Source: Chinchilla lanigera (taxonomy: Eukaryota; Chordata; Mammalia; Rodentia; Chinchillidae). From it: DNA of 64,000 bases. Of the stretch, positions 36,208-46,885 are shown one piece after another. Position numbers and translations under genes: made by a program. A model generated the notes under the pieces. That model did no database searches. It was not told the origin of the DNA and saw only the letters and a list, made by a program, of their open reading frames with translations. Numbering within the stretch: the first letter of the stretch is position 1; every line of letters begins with the position of its first letter. The stretch spans positions 1,896,892 through 1,960,891 of the forward strand of contig NW_004955435.1 in assembly GCF_000276665.1 (NCBI RefSeq), read 5' to 3'.

Positions 36208-37174
36208 TTTGACCAGCACTGGGTTGAACGCGAGGATTATAAAGATGAATAAAACTCCTTACGAAATTTGTTATTTAGTTAAAGACAGATGGAATTTAAA
36301 TAACAAGCCTGCTTTTGGTATGTGTATGTGTTTTTGTGTCTGGTGCGGGGGAGCTAGATATTGTTAGGGCTATTTTTAAAAATATAAAGCCATTATATCT
36401 TTAGGAGTATGAAAGCACAGTTAAAATATTAGTGAATATTATCACTAATCTTATTATCCTCATGATTAACTTGCTCTCTCTGTCTTTTTTGTATTTATTT
36501 TAGTTTTTTCCCTGCTTAATTTTGTGTATTTGTTATCATAATGCAAGTGTAATCGCTGAACTCTCTCTATATTGCTAGACATTTGCTGCAGTATCTGAGG
36601 GATTATTTGTAAAAAGGATAGTTACCTACAGTGTTTTTAAATAAACGGATTGAGCTGCATTTATTACAGGAATAAAATTTATTTACTTCCTACTAGAAGA
36701 GGAGGTAGAGAGTTTATGGAGGCACTAGATGTTCCAAAGAGAACTGTTCACAGTAATCATAAAGCAAAGTTAACATTTCTTGGGCACAAGTGTGTGCAAA
36801 TACAGCTGTATGGGCCCAGAGATGTGTCTTCATGAAGACCCCAAGCTATCTCCAGGAAGTGTGATTTATTTTAATCTCTGAGCGTAGTGTCCTAGCTACG
36901 TACAGAGAAGCAGAAAACCACAGTAATGACCTACCAAGCTTGTAACTGTCTTTGTTCCTTTTCTTCCTCCTTCTTCCCTTCCTTCCTCCTTTGTGTCTTT
37001 CCTTATTCGTTTGTATTTCCCGCATTTACCTCGTATTGTATCATCCGTCATTTTGACCAAGCTAATTCTTATGTTAGAGATGTGATTTAACGGATGATCA
37101 CTTTGAACTTTCAAAATAAGAACTAATAGTTTACTCATATGGTTAAAACTAAGTTGTTCATAATACAGTAGTTG
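36208..37174. other. AT-rich unique noncoding sequence
   Basis: Nothing recognised apart from a pyrimidine-rich run at about 36955-36995 (CTTCC/TTCC units). Confidence 0.5.
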
Positions 37175-37380
37175 TAAGACAAACAGACCTGGCCTGAGTT
37201 CTGAGTTTTACATTTGTTAGATCTGTTCTTTTGGGGCAATTTCACCTCTTTGAGTATCAGTTTCATTACTTATGAAATGCTCAAAAGGAAAATGCCTTCC
37301 TTCCAGGGTTGTTTTGAGGATTCGGAAAGGTATTGTATGTAGAGCTTGCAACACAGGTAGTTTCTGCTCATGGACCACAG
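37175..37380 (+). repeat. MIR SINE
   Basis: 'gacaaacagacctggcctga', 'ctttgagtatcagtttcatt', 'agggttgttttgaggattcg' and 'gcttgcaacacaggtagttt' follow the MIR consensus in order; near full length. Confidence 0.7.
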
Positions 37381-37660
37381 GATAGGTTCTATAAATACTT
37401 GTGCAACCGTCCATGCAAAATGCCAGTCTGCTGAAGGCTGGGGCTGGGTGTAGGCTGAGGACAAGTACAGCAAGGACCTGGAAGAGATTCATATGCTTTT
37501 AACTGTCTAGATATGATGTTTTTATTGAGACATTCACTTTGAAATCTACGCTTTATTAAATAACATAAAGCTGATTTTTATTTGCTCCATTTTCTCACTT
37601 CCCACAAGAATCAAACTGAAAGGATATAAAACAACGTGCCTATTTTATTTGTTGTTTCTT
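37381..37660. other. Unique noncoding sequence
   Basis: Nothing recognised. Confidence 0.5.
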
Positions 37661-37740
37661 CTGGTTTTGGTGCTGCCGGCTGAACTCAGGGCCTGGCACA
37701 TACTAAGTATGTGCTCTACATGGAACTACACCCTGGCTCT
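37661..37740 (-). repeat. Old tRNA-derived (ID-like) SINE, reverse orientation
   Basis: 'ggtgctgccggctgaactca', 'gggcctggcacatactaagt' and 'gtgctctacatggaactaca' mirror the ID body backwards. The B box is degraded and no clear duplication remains, so it is much older than the four young copies. Confidence 0.6.
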
Positions 37741-38599
37741 CAAAGGTTTTCTTTTTTAATTACCTAAAAAGGTTGCCCTTCCTCTACTCTGTCACCTAGG
37801 CTTCGAGGTTCCCTGCTTTGATGCGGAAGGAGGTCAAAATGAACAGAAAATGGAAAGCTAGAAGCCGCTCCCTTCTGTGCCCTGGAGGAGATAGGAGAGG
37901 AGCAAGCAGAGACAGAGTGAAGAAGTCTCCCTGCCCCTTGAGAACGTGGGTGCTAATGGTGTGGGGAGGAGTGGTGGCTGCAGGCTGGTGCAACACTCCA
38001 CACCTCCATTGTGCCCAGCTGGGCGTGGGAGTGATGACACTATGGCTCTTAGGAACAAGCTGTGGCCCTGTGAGGCACGCGGGAATCGGTCCGGAAAGGT
38101 GACTGAGAAGCCGGAGGACTCGCAAACGTCACAAAGGGAACGGATTTGAGTAGCCGGGACCATCCGTGCCAGCAGAGAACACCAGAACCGCACTCTTAGA
38201 ACAATGTGAGATAGAAGCATTGCACATCCAGTTCATAAAATGAAAAAGAGGAAACATTCTGTAGCAGAGGACATTGGGTAAATTTACACACTCTTAACTA
38301 TTCAAGATTAGCTCTAGCTCAGATTAGTACATTTTTCTGACAACATCTTTTATGAATAGCAGGGGAAAGATGAGATAGTTTAAAATGACGAAGAAGACAT
38401 TGTTAGGACAGAAAACATTGAGATGTCTAATAGGAATAATTGAATGATTGGGTCTAAGTTTACCAGATTGGATTAAAATGCATGCCCTGTCTGTTAACTG
38501 ATGGTGTTGTAACTGTCTTTGTTCCTTTTCCTTTAGTTGTGTGTGTTTACATTTGTTAAGAAGTTGGCTAACTTTTAATGACATGAGTAAGACTGTTGG
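37741..38599. other. Unique noncoding sequence with a GC-richer part
   Basis: The segment 37860-38160 is GC-rich, with open frames on both strands of 94-120 codons. They overlap one another and match nothing known. Confidence 0.45.
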
Positions 38600-38770
38600 A
38601 AGAGCACTTTTTAAGAAGGTCAAGCTCCATTTGGACACATTAAATTTGAAATGTCTGCTAGACATCTAAATGGAGGGATGAGTGTGCTTTTAGGTATGTG
38701 GAAATGAAATTCAGAAAGGAGAGCTGTGAAGGAGGTAAACATGGAGCTCTCAGACAGTGATTTTGTTCCA
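38600..38770 (+). repeat. Ancient interspersed repeat, family not identified
   Basis: 'acacattaaatttgaaatgt', 'ctgctagacatctaaatgga' and 'ttttaggtatgtggaaatga' match the common mammalian series 'gttgagtttgagatgcctattagacatccaagtgga...ggatatgtgagtctgga' (in parts). Family name uncertain. Probably related to 27820-28060. Confidence 0.45.
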
Positions 38771-39012
38771 AGCATACCTTCAAATGCTTAAGTGTTGGGA
38801 AAACATTGACCTTCCTCCAGTTAGCACCGGCAATCGCTGTGTGGGTAGGTGGGGCTTACACCGCACTGCTTCTCTCTCTTTTTTCATCAGGACTCTAAGT
38901 GATATGGAAAAGCAGGAGTGTGCTGGATGACTCGAGGTTTGAGCTGGTGCTGAATGTGAGGTTGTTAGACACAGAAAAGGCTGCCGCGAGGACAGGAGCA
39001 AGGCCAGCTTGC
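38771..39012. other. Unique noncoding sequence
   Basis: Nothing recognised. Confidence 0.5.
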
Positions 39013-39500
39013 CCGCACTCCCGTGTGTCTCCAGGACAGAACAGTTAAGCCCCTGCACCCGCGTCGCACAGGCCGACAGACCGGAAAGGGCAGTCCGATC
39101 TTTTTGTAGTCTGAGGGCTTCGTTCCCAGATACGAGAAGAATTACAGGTGTTTGCCTCCAACTGGACGCGAGTCAAGGCCACGTACTTCTCCCTCGCTGC
39201 TTTCTAAAGTAACACCCGTGCGCCCTGGGTCTGAATGCTGACCTCGGTTGGGGTTTTCATGCTCTCGTGTCACACTCACGCGTTCTTATGAGAAGACAGC
39301 GAAGGCAAGGAAGGCAGCCTGCATCTTCCTTTCCCGTTCTACTCTGTGTGTTTACCTCTGCTTCACAGCCCGCCTTCCCGAAGTGTGTGCAGACGCCGCC
39401 GTGGGAGCAAATGCTCCTCTTCCTGTCACTAGGGCTGGATGCCTTGGAGCCAGTCTTCTCCGCATCGCTGACGTGATACAAAACTCCCGCTTGAGGCATC
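39013..39500. promoter_or_regulatory. CpG-island-like block in unique DNA
   Basis: By hand I count roughly 30 CpG in about 490 bp at mid-50s percent G+C, so observed over expected is near 0.9. The length and ratio satisfy the loose definition of a CpG island. No SINE, LTR or simple repeat explains it. No TATA box, first exon or recognised reading frame was found: the 118-codon minus-strand frame at 39257-39613 and the 91-codon plus frame match nothing known. It could be an orphan CpG island, an enhancer, or the promoter of an unannotated noncoding transcript. Confidence 0.4.
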
Positions 39501-39654
39501 GACAGGTCTATTGTCACACCTGACTTGTTTTCAGGTGCTGGTTCTGCAGAGTTTATCATGTTCCTGAAATAAATATAGTCTTTACTGAGAAGCCCAAGGA
39601 AATTATAGTACAAGAGTTAGTAATGGTGACAATGGTAGTAATGGTATTAATTAT
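39501..39654. other. Unique spacer
   Basis: Nothing recognised. Confidence 0.5.
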
Positions 39655-39745
39655 GATAGTATCAGTAGCTGATATTTATTAAATAGCTTCTTATGCACTA
39701 GATTGCTAAGTTCAGTTCTTTTCATGCCCTCAGATATAGGGCAGG
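39655..39745 (+). repeat. L2-type fragment
   Basis: 'gctgatatttattaaatagc', 'ttcttatgcactagattgct' and 'aagttcagttcttttcatgc' follow the L2 3' order ('atttattgagcacctactatgtgcc...'). Directly followed by a MIR. Confidence 0.5.
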
Positions 39746-39965
39746 TGGTCATGTGCACAGTGATTAGGACCCAATGCCTGAGGTCAGACTGTCTAGGCTG
39801 GAGTTTTGGTGGTACAATTTATCACTGTGTGACTTGGGTCCCTTTGGCTTCAGTTTTTCAGCCTCAAAAATGGGCACAATAATAGTGAGAATACCTACTG
39901 CATAGAGTTATTTATGGGCTAAATTTGATAATATATATAAAGAAAGAAAAAATCTAGCAGATATG
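39746..39965 (+). repeat. MIR SINE
   Basis: Near full length: 'gactgtctaggctggagttt', 'atcactgtgtgacttgggtc', 'cagcctcaaaaatgggcaca' and 'ataatagtgagaatacctac'. One of the best-preserved MIRs in the window. Confidence 0.8.
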
Positions 39966-40324
39966 AACTGATTCATAAATACAAGCTTTATAAATGAGTA
40001 TTATGTTTACCTCTTATCAAAAGTAAGATCAAAAGTCACTTACCCTAATCTGCCCTCACATAGTTAGAATGTCTGGACGTAAAGTGAAGTTTGCTCAAGA
40101 CTACACTTGTCCAGTAATCCAGACGCCTTGTTATCCTTAATATTCTTGCTCCTAGTTCTGCAGATTAAAAAGTGGAGGCTAAGGGGACCCTGATCAAACA
40201 ATAATCAGTGATGTTACCAACATTTTAACCCAGACAAGTTGGCTGTAATCTTTCTGATATTTGTATAGAACTGTCAGTATTTTGTTCTGTGATAATAGCA
40301 AATGTGTCACATGTTGTCGCACAT
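39966..40324. other. AT-rich unique noncoding sequence
   Basis: Nothing recognised. Confidence 0.5.
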
Positions 40325-40423
40325 TAAGGGCATTTTTTTTTGTACTGGGAATTGAACACAGGACCTCGCACTTGCCAGACAAGCACTTATGCCACTGAGC
40401 TAGATCCCTGACCCTAAGGCCAT
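40325..40423 (-). repeat. Older ID-type SINE with imperfect duplication
   Basis: The body ('tgtactgggaattgaacaca', 'ggacctcgcacttgccagac', 'ccactgagctagatccc') is a diverged version of the young ID elements. A short imperfect duplication, TAAGGGCAT/TAAGGCCAT, flanks it at about 40325-40333 and 40415-40423. Intermediate in age. Confidence 0.8.
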
Positions 40424-40854
40424 GTTTTATTGCCTGGAAGAGAAGACTAGTATTCTCATTTCAATTGGACTTTCTTCGTACTAATTCAGACAGCCCTGTT
40501 CCAGATTCAGCCTAAAAATTGGGGGCAGGGAAATGTGGGCAGAGGTTGGTCCATCGTACGCAGGTCCTGTTAGGTAGAAGCCAGAGGTTCTGGGCTGCTC
40601 CTGCACAGCAGGGTGACTGTAGATAATGATAATGTGTCGTACGCTTCAGAAAGCTAAAAGAAGAGACTTGGAACATTTTTACCATAAAAAAATAAAGGTT
40701 TGAGGAGCTGTGTGTTTTACCTTGACGTCCGTGTGACTCAATCGGCCCATGTATCAGAACATCACATGGCATTCCGTACACACGTACTTTTTATGTGCCA
40801 GTTAAAAATAATAAGTTTAACTTGAATTAAAATTAACATAAATGAGAATAAATA
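40424..40854. other. Unique noncoding sequence
   Basis: Nothing recognised. Confidence 0.5.
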
Positions 40855-41226
40855 TGTTAGTCACCTTTCTGTTACTGGGACAAAGTACCTGACATACACA
40901 GTTTAATGGAGAAAAGGTTTATTTTGGTTCACAGCTTCCATCCGTGGTTGACTGGATCCAGGGCTGGGAGAAGAAGGTTACGCACCTCTGGACAGCCCAG
41001 AAACAGTGCAAGGAGAGAGAAAGCCGGAGAGAGAGAGAAGGGACGCCCAGGGACAAGCCTGCTGGTTATGTCCCCATGAGTGACCCCCTTCCCGGGCTCC
41101 ACGTCCCGTGCAGCCATGATGAATCCATCGATGAGGTGAGAGCCTTTGTGATCTAATCACCTGCTGAAAGCCTCACCGCTGAACATGTGAGACTTTGGGG
41201 AGATATTTTAGCCGTAAAGCATAGCA
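40855..41226 (-). mobile_element. Solo LTR, ERVL-MaLR-like, reverse orientation
   Basis: Plus-strand landmarks are 'tgttagtcacctttctgtta', 'ctgggacaaagtacctgaca', 'aaaaggtttattttggttca' and 'atgatgaatccatcgatgag', ending '...gtaaagcatagca'. Read in reverse, this matches a rodent MaLR-type LTR 3' end, and the segment is bounded by TG and CA. The repeat at 52600-53005 is a forward copy of the same family. No internal retroviral region or open frame is present. The immediate 5-bp flanks do not match, so the insertion is old. Family name is tentative. Confidence 0.65.
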
Positions 41227-41700
41227 ACAAAAACAATAACTAAATAAAGCTTCAGTTATGTGATAACTTCAGTATCCTTGGCCATATATTCACCCCAGGG
41301 CTGCAGGGTCCTGACCGCAGTGAAGCCTACACATGTGAAATTACTTTACAAACTTTAATTTCTTCTAATTATTGTTCTGAGATGCCTATTGTGTGGGTAC
41401 CAATACCTAGGCATATTTGCGCTATCCGGGTAGAAATGTAAAAGCCTCTGAAAGTTGGTGTTATACCTCTCAACTCATTTCTCCCTCTCTATTTTTCCCA
41501 TTTCTAATGTTGACAACCGCCCACATGGTACTCACTGGATCTCAGTGTAGCCCACAGAAATGCCAGCTGGCTGCATGCCAGTGTCAGGAGGATGAGCTCG
41601 CTGAGAGCGGCCCCGTAGCAAAACCTTGTCTGCGACAAGCATTGTTTCTGAGTCTGAAATACTCTTATTTCCCCGTCCCTTTGATTTCTCTTCCCACCTG
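41227..41700. other. Unique noncoding sequence
   Basis: Nothing recognised. CpG becomes more frequent after 41590. Confidence 0.5.
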
Positions 41701-41890
41701 GGAACGGGGCTCCGCGCGGGTTACTAATTATCTTGTGGTAGCTGTGACTCCTCACAACACGAGGCCTCATCGTTATGCGGCTCGGCTCACGTAGCTGCGC
41801 CAGCTAATGCGTGGAGATGGGTGAGGCTGTCAGCGTCTGCCAGCAACAGCTCGGCGAAGCTGCTGGGCCTCCTTGCGGTTCCACGCTTGC
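41701..41890. promoter_or_regulatory. CpG-rich unique block
   Basis: By hand, 41701-41880 has about 61 percent G+C and 15 CpG, giving observed over expected near 0.9. It includes a homeodomain-type TTACTAATTATC string and a RUNX-like TTGTGGTAG near 41720-41740. No repeat family explains it. Candidate enhancer or small CpG island. No gene start is evident. Confidence 0.4.
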
Positions 41891-42300
41891 TTTTTAAAAT
41901 ATGATTTGTTTTCTCCAAACCTGTCCAATGCGCCACATCCAGGGAGAAACACGATGAGAACATGAACTGCTTCCTGCCTATTTTTGGCAATTATGACAAT
42001 CTTTGTCTGAATTTAACAGATGTGTCGTTTTTTCTCGCTTGAGAATCAATGACCAGCAAAGTTCAGACATGAGCATTTCAAACGCAGAGACTGCTCATCT
42101 CTCCTCATGGCACGTTCTCGGGTAGCCTCACAGACTCACTCCAAGGATATCTTTTATTTGGAATGTGGCGTCGTGCACAGTGGATTGCTGATTAGAGCAA
42201 TAAATGCAGAAAGCTTGCCGGGATCACAGCACTTCCTAGACTGTATAAAAACACGTTGCCTTTTAAGCAACAGGCATAATGTTTTACACAACAGGCAAAA
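41891..42300. promoter_or_regulatory. Conserved-looking block next to the CpG-rich segment
   Basis: The sequence shifts to AT-rich but keeps CpGs. It contains a dense set of TF-like strings: 'tttttggcaattatgacaat' and a SOX-like 'acaatctttgt' near 41981-42005, followed by further CpG-bearing unique sequence to 42260. This looks like developmental enhancer DNA but the evidence is motif density only. Confidence 0.25.
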
Positions 42301-42894
42301 TTGATTTTCACTGGCTTAAGACCGTGCTGGCCTCCAAAATCTCCCAGCTCTACCCCAAGGGACTCTGACTGTGTGTATCATGCACATGATGAAAATACAT
42401 AATGCACCTTCAATGCATGTGCCATGTATGTGACTCTTTAATACTTTTATATGTCACTTGCTTATAGGCAAGGATGAGATCAGCTCCCTGGCTTCAGATT
42501 TCTTTGGGGGATGATGGAGTTATGGTTTGTAGACTGGTCCTTTATGGTATCTTTAGTTTAGATTAAGTGCCCTGAGAGTTGTGATAGTTCAGAATACTGT
42601 ACTGTCTCTTGAGGAGAAAAGTCTCCAGCTAAGGCTCCTGGGGTTACCAGGTTGGACTCCAAGCGAGCCTGGAATCAAGCATAACAGCAGAAAAGGAGGG
42701 ATGGCTGCCCATCTTCTACCACAGAAACGAGGTTTCCTTGCGTGTGCAGTTTGTGACCCACGGCTGCCCACTTCCTACTTGTGCAGTATGACTCACAGTG
42801 CAGCTGTGACTCGGAGCATCTGCGTTCTTCTCGCTCTGGGACTAGTACACGTTTCCTTGCTGGAATAAAAGATTGCTGGTGTCTGCTGAGCACT
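42301..42894. other. Unique noncoding sequence
   Basis: Nothing recognised. Confidence 0.5.
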
Positions 42895-43095
42895 GCGTCT
42901 CAAAGAGCCTTCCACGTGCTTGTCCCCCGAGTCATCACGACCACTAGAAAGTAGCGCTGCTGCTTCCCCAATTCTTAGATGAGGACATCAAAATACAGCA
43001 AGAGTAAGTGCTTCCTCCAGGGCCACACAGCAAGGGCTGGAGGGAAACGGACCAGGCCTTCCAGGTGCAGTGCTATGAACTGCTCCCAAAGACGC
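42895..43095 (+). repeat. L2-type LINE 3' fragment
   Basis: 'ccgagtcatcacgaccacta', 'cccaattcttagatgaggac' and 'agggccacacagcaagggct' follow the L2 3' order. Confidence 0.6.
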
Positions 43096-44130
43096 TGAGA
43101 CAGCAGCGGTGAGGAAACTTTTACCACCTGGAGAATCCAGAAGAGAAGTAAGGAACCTTTGATTAAAATGCACAAACTTCTTGGCTTTTCAGATTGCTTT
43201 GCCTAATAACTTCTATCATTTCTTATTTTGAGGAGAGAATCCTACATTTATTGTAGCCATGTAATTCCCCTTTGTAAGAAAATATTCCCAATAGAACACG
43301 TTCTGGGGGAACATGTGGAAACGGCCAGTGGTAAGGGGGCTGGGTGTGCAGATTACCTCAGCACTGACCCTGGTGCTGACAGAACGGGCAGGTCCAGATT
43401 CGGCCCTGTCCAGAGCTCTAAACCCTGCCCCTTTCCACATAGCGGCCTACCACAAAGGAATGCAGCGGAAGCATTGTACCTCGGATGAGGAACACCACTG
43501 TATCTTCCTGAGAGAGAGAGTATGGCATCCCTTTAGAAAGTCTTTTTATATAGCAAGAAGACCTCTTTAAATTCATTCCAGGGCACTTTTGATCAAGATC
43601 TGGATGTTTCAAAGGTGGTTATTGAGCAGAATATTTTTATTTGCTTCTGTAAGGCCTAGCTCTGCTTCAAATGGTCGAACAGGCCCTGGGTTCCTCTGAG
43701 TCCTGGGCTGCTGCCAGCGTCCGAGGTGCCGAGTTGCTGAGATTTGCAAGGAACCCCGTGAAACGAGGGCCAGCTGGAACGCCATCTTTAGGGCCTTGCC
43801 TTGATGTGGGCCAGAACACAGGAGGAAGGTGAGCCACGGGTTAGTTCCTTTCAGTCGATTCAGTGTCATTCCACCCCACACAACCCTTTCACTTCGGAGT
43901 TCTTTCAACAGCATTCTCTTCTCGGTTCTAACAATGACCCAAATCCCAGTGCTGCGTTCTGAGCGTTTTCCTTGTGGCGCCACACAGGACTCCTCTGCAG
44001 CACACGCGCATGATTTGGTTGATGCTGCAGACTGTTCGGCTGCTCTTAGAATCCCAGAGCAGCTCAGCAAATGAAAGGTGTCCGAGTTAAGCCTTCGCGT
44101 GTAAGGATAACTCAATAACTAATGGTTGCA
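43096..44130. other. Unique noncoding sequence
   Basis: No gene is recognised. The 168-codon minus-strand frame at 43609-44115 matches nothing known and overlaps a plus-strand frame. CpG is moderately retained at 43850-44060. Confidence 0.45.
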
Positions 44131-44400
44131 CCGCTAATTTGATTTTGGTGCTGATCAGAGATAGGAAGGGAAATGCAATTGAAATGCGTTGCAACTGATG
44201 TGTACATGTTGGTACACATTACCCGTCATTGTCATGCTATGATGCCATTAACATCAGTTATATCGTGGAGATCATTTCGAACGGTTAACCCGCACAGGTG
44301 TATCTCTCTCGGTGATAATTACCCCTAAAGGAAGGAGCGAAGCTAGTGTCGCACGGTCTGCTGTACGGACCACTGATGGACAGTGGGGCAGAGCAATGTC
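44131..44400. promoter_or_regulatory. CpG-retaining unique block with TF-like motifs
   Basis: By hand, 44161-44400 has about 47 percent G+C and 11 CpG, observed over expected near 0.85, in non-repetitive DNA. An E-box CAGGTG (near 44295) and a homeodomain-like GATAATTACC (near 44314-44323) lie in the same stretch. Undepleted CpG at moderate G+C is unusual for mammalian unique DNA and suggests constraint or germline hypomethylation. No gene is visible. Confidence 0.35.
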
Positions 44401-46086
44401 ACCACTGAAAAATCACTTTATTCCTCGCATTTCCATCATTTTTCTGTGAGACATAAATTTACAACATCGTATTCAAAGAAGCAATAAATCTTTCTTCCGG
44501 ACACAATTTTGAGACTCACTTTTCTGAAGTCATGTCTGCTTCTCATTAATTTAGTGTTTATTTTTCAGGTTTTTGTCTCCTAGTTTTTGCTTCATTGTAG
44601 GGCATTTTCATTAAAATGTTAGAAGATACTAACTTATTTCCAGGGAATTTTTGGCTGATTACATGCATTCCTAATCCATTTGCTGACTGACGAGTTCTCT
44701 CCCATATTCTTAAGCAAATTAGGATGAAAAGTCCTAATGTACTTACGCTTCAGGAAGTAAATAGTCACCGTTTAAGGGAAGTGAATATGTGGGCAGGTTC
44801 TGTGTTGAAACTAGTCTGTGTAGAAATTCTTTCTGACTTTCTGCACAGTGTAGCAGACGGTAGACTTTAGGTGACCATTGGAATCTAACCAGGGAGGGAA
44901 ATGACAAACCTGATGTGGACTGTATTCCTCTGATAGGAGATAAAGCCAAATGAGGAACACTGGATCTCTCAGATTTAAGCTTTGCAAATCTTCCATGCTT
45001 AAGGCCTCTCAGCCAAAGGTTAGGTTGTCAATGGATATCATAGTGAAAATACAGGACAAGTGTCAAGCTGGAAATGTTAGATGAGACCTTGCTACAGCCA
45101 TATGTCAAGGCCAAAATGTAAAATGACAAATGGGCCCTTCACAGAGTAATATGCTATCATTTTATCTTATCCCAAAGGTTCCATCAGCTCCAGTTGGATC
45201 TATGAATGTCTGTGACAGCTATTTATGAGGAGGAGATGGCATTGTTTATGTGACATTCTGTAGCTCTGAAATTAGAAGTCTAGACTGATTTCATGGTGTT
45301 CAGGTCAGAAAATATAAAATTATGGAGAATAGGCTGTAAAAATTCTCCATTATTCTCAAATGCTGGCGATCTACTGGGGTTACTAAGCCATACTTTCTAT
45401 AAAAATCATGACAGATGAAAGGTGTGTGTCATCAAAGTTACCTTTGAAGGTCTCAGGGCAGTGCTGTACTGAAAACTCAATTTTTCAGGGAATCCAGCAT
45501 TGCTTGCTTGAGTCCCAGGTCTGGTAGTATATCTGTACACCAGCGGTAATAGGTGACTTCCACTTAGGGTCGTAGTGTATACGGAGCACAGATACACTTC
45601 AAGCACTGGAACCAGAATCAACAGAGCACAGATTCAAGACGAGGGGCCTGAGAGGTCTGGGGCTGGCTGACGTATCATTTTCTCACATTCTCTTCCCAAG
45701 TCTCTCTGCGACATGCATGCACTGAATGAAACTGTTCAGGTTGCAGACTTGATTGCATTATTGCAATTCTCACCTCGCAGTCTCCTCCTCCCTCTGCTCC
45801 TGCTTTCCTGCTCCGTCCCCTCCCCCACTCTCAGCAGTTATCATTATTTAATATCATCTTGACTCTCTGAGAGGGAGTAGAACCACTAAGACCTAAAGAA
45901 AAAGTTTTATGTGGTTTATTCTCAGGTCTAAACTTTCTAGTTTGCAGTTTTCAATAAGTTTATCTCTTGCATTCTGCTAGAAAGATTCTTAATTATCTTT
46001 ATAGACCAGGCTTTCTTGAGTAGTTGATGACATCCCAGGACCTTTCTCCCAGAAAAATGCACCCTATGTACCTTCAAACTCAATTT
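44401..46086. other. Unique noncoding sequence
   Basis: Nothing recognised. A pyrimidine-rich run is at about 45778-45830. Confidence 0.5.
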
Positions 46087-46522
46087 AAAAAAATCAAGGT
46101 CTATATTGAAAGGAACAGTTAATGATTTATTTATTTATTTGTTGATCAATTTTGCATGGTTATATCTGGTAATATGAACAACTAATTTGAAGACAATAAT
46201 ATGCAACATAACAACCATTGTTGAATTCATATCATCTTGTTTGGTGAAACTCTGTATCGTTTATAATTCTTTTGTTTTTATTTTGTATTTTCTTTAATGG
46301 TTTCATTAATCTTGCATTCTTACATCTGGTAATCTGACCAACTTTGCTGAAGATAAAAATATGTAATATGACAACCACTGTTAATCCTTATCATTTTGTT
46401 CTGACACCCTGTATCATTCTTACTGCTTTTGCTTTGTTTTGTTTTGTCTATGTTGGTGGCATTTTGCTATTCTTTTTTTTTTTTTTTCAATTCTCTTTAA
46501 AATAAAAAAAATCAAGGTCTAT
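46087..46522 (+). mobile_element. 5'-truncated L1 with 18-bp target-site duplication
   Basis: The flanking duplication AAAAAAATCAAGGTCTAT is exact at 46087-46104 and 46505-46522. The inserted body, 46105-46504, is only L1 3' UTR and ends in 'ctctttaaaataaaa'. The UTR holds an internal imperfect tandem duplication with a period of about 160 bp, seen as 'atctggtaatatgaacaact' at 46164 and 'atctggtaatctgaccaact' at 46324. The copy at 57420-57790 shows the same layout. No ORF is present. Recent insertion by L1 reverse transcription. Confidence 0.88.
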
Positions 46523-46639
46523 TCACGGCCCTGTAATTCCTACCAAAGATTCTCTACAAATCCATAGACCTCGCCTTCCACTGGGTGAACCAAATTCTTA
46601 TTATTTAATATTCCATCCTACACTTTGGAAAGAGACTGT
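46523..46639. other. Short unique spacer
   Basis: Nothing recognised. Confidence 0.5.
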
Positions 46640-46885
46640 AATAATGATAGTGACAAGGATGCTAGTAATAAATAAGTAACATTCATGAAGCAGTTAAGTC
46701 TGTACAGTCATTAGTCTAGGTAAACTCGTTCACCGTTCGCCACAACCCGGTGATGATGGGCTGTTATTTTTACAGTTGAAGACACTAAGATATATGCAAA
46801 TTTAAGCAAATTTCCCAAGGTCACACAACTCATACATGCCTGAACCATGATTTGAGCCCATTGGAGCTCTGTGTTGAGAGTGCAG
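46640..46885 (+). repeat. L2-type LINE 3' fragment
   Basis: 'gtaacattcatgaagcagtt', 'agtcattagtctaggtaaac', 'gggctgttatttttacagtt', 'aaatttcccaaggtcacaca' and 'accatgatttgagcccattg' follow the L2 3' end in order. A well-preserved copy. Confidence 0.75.

Noticed and set aside
43609..44115. 168-codon minus-strand frame
   Set aside because: No known motif. Overlaps an 81-codon plus-strand frame at 43829-44074.
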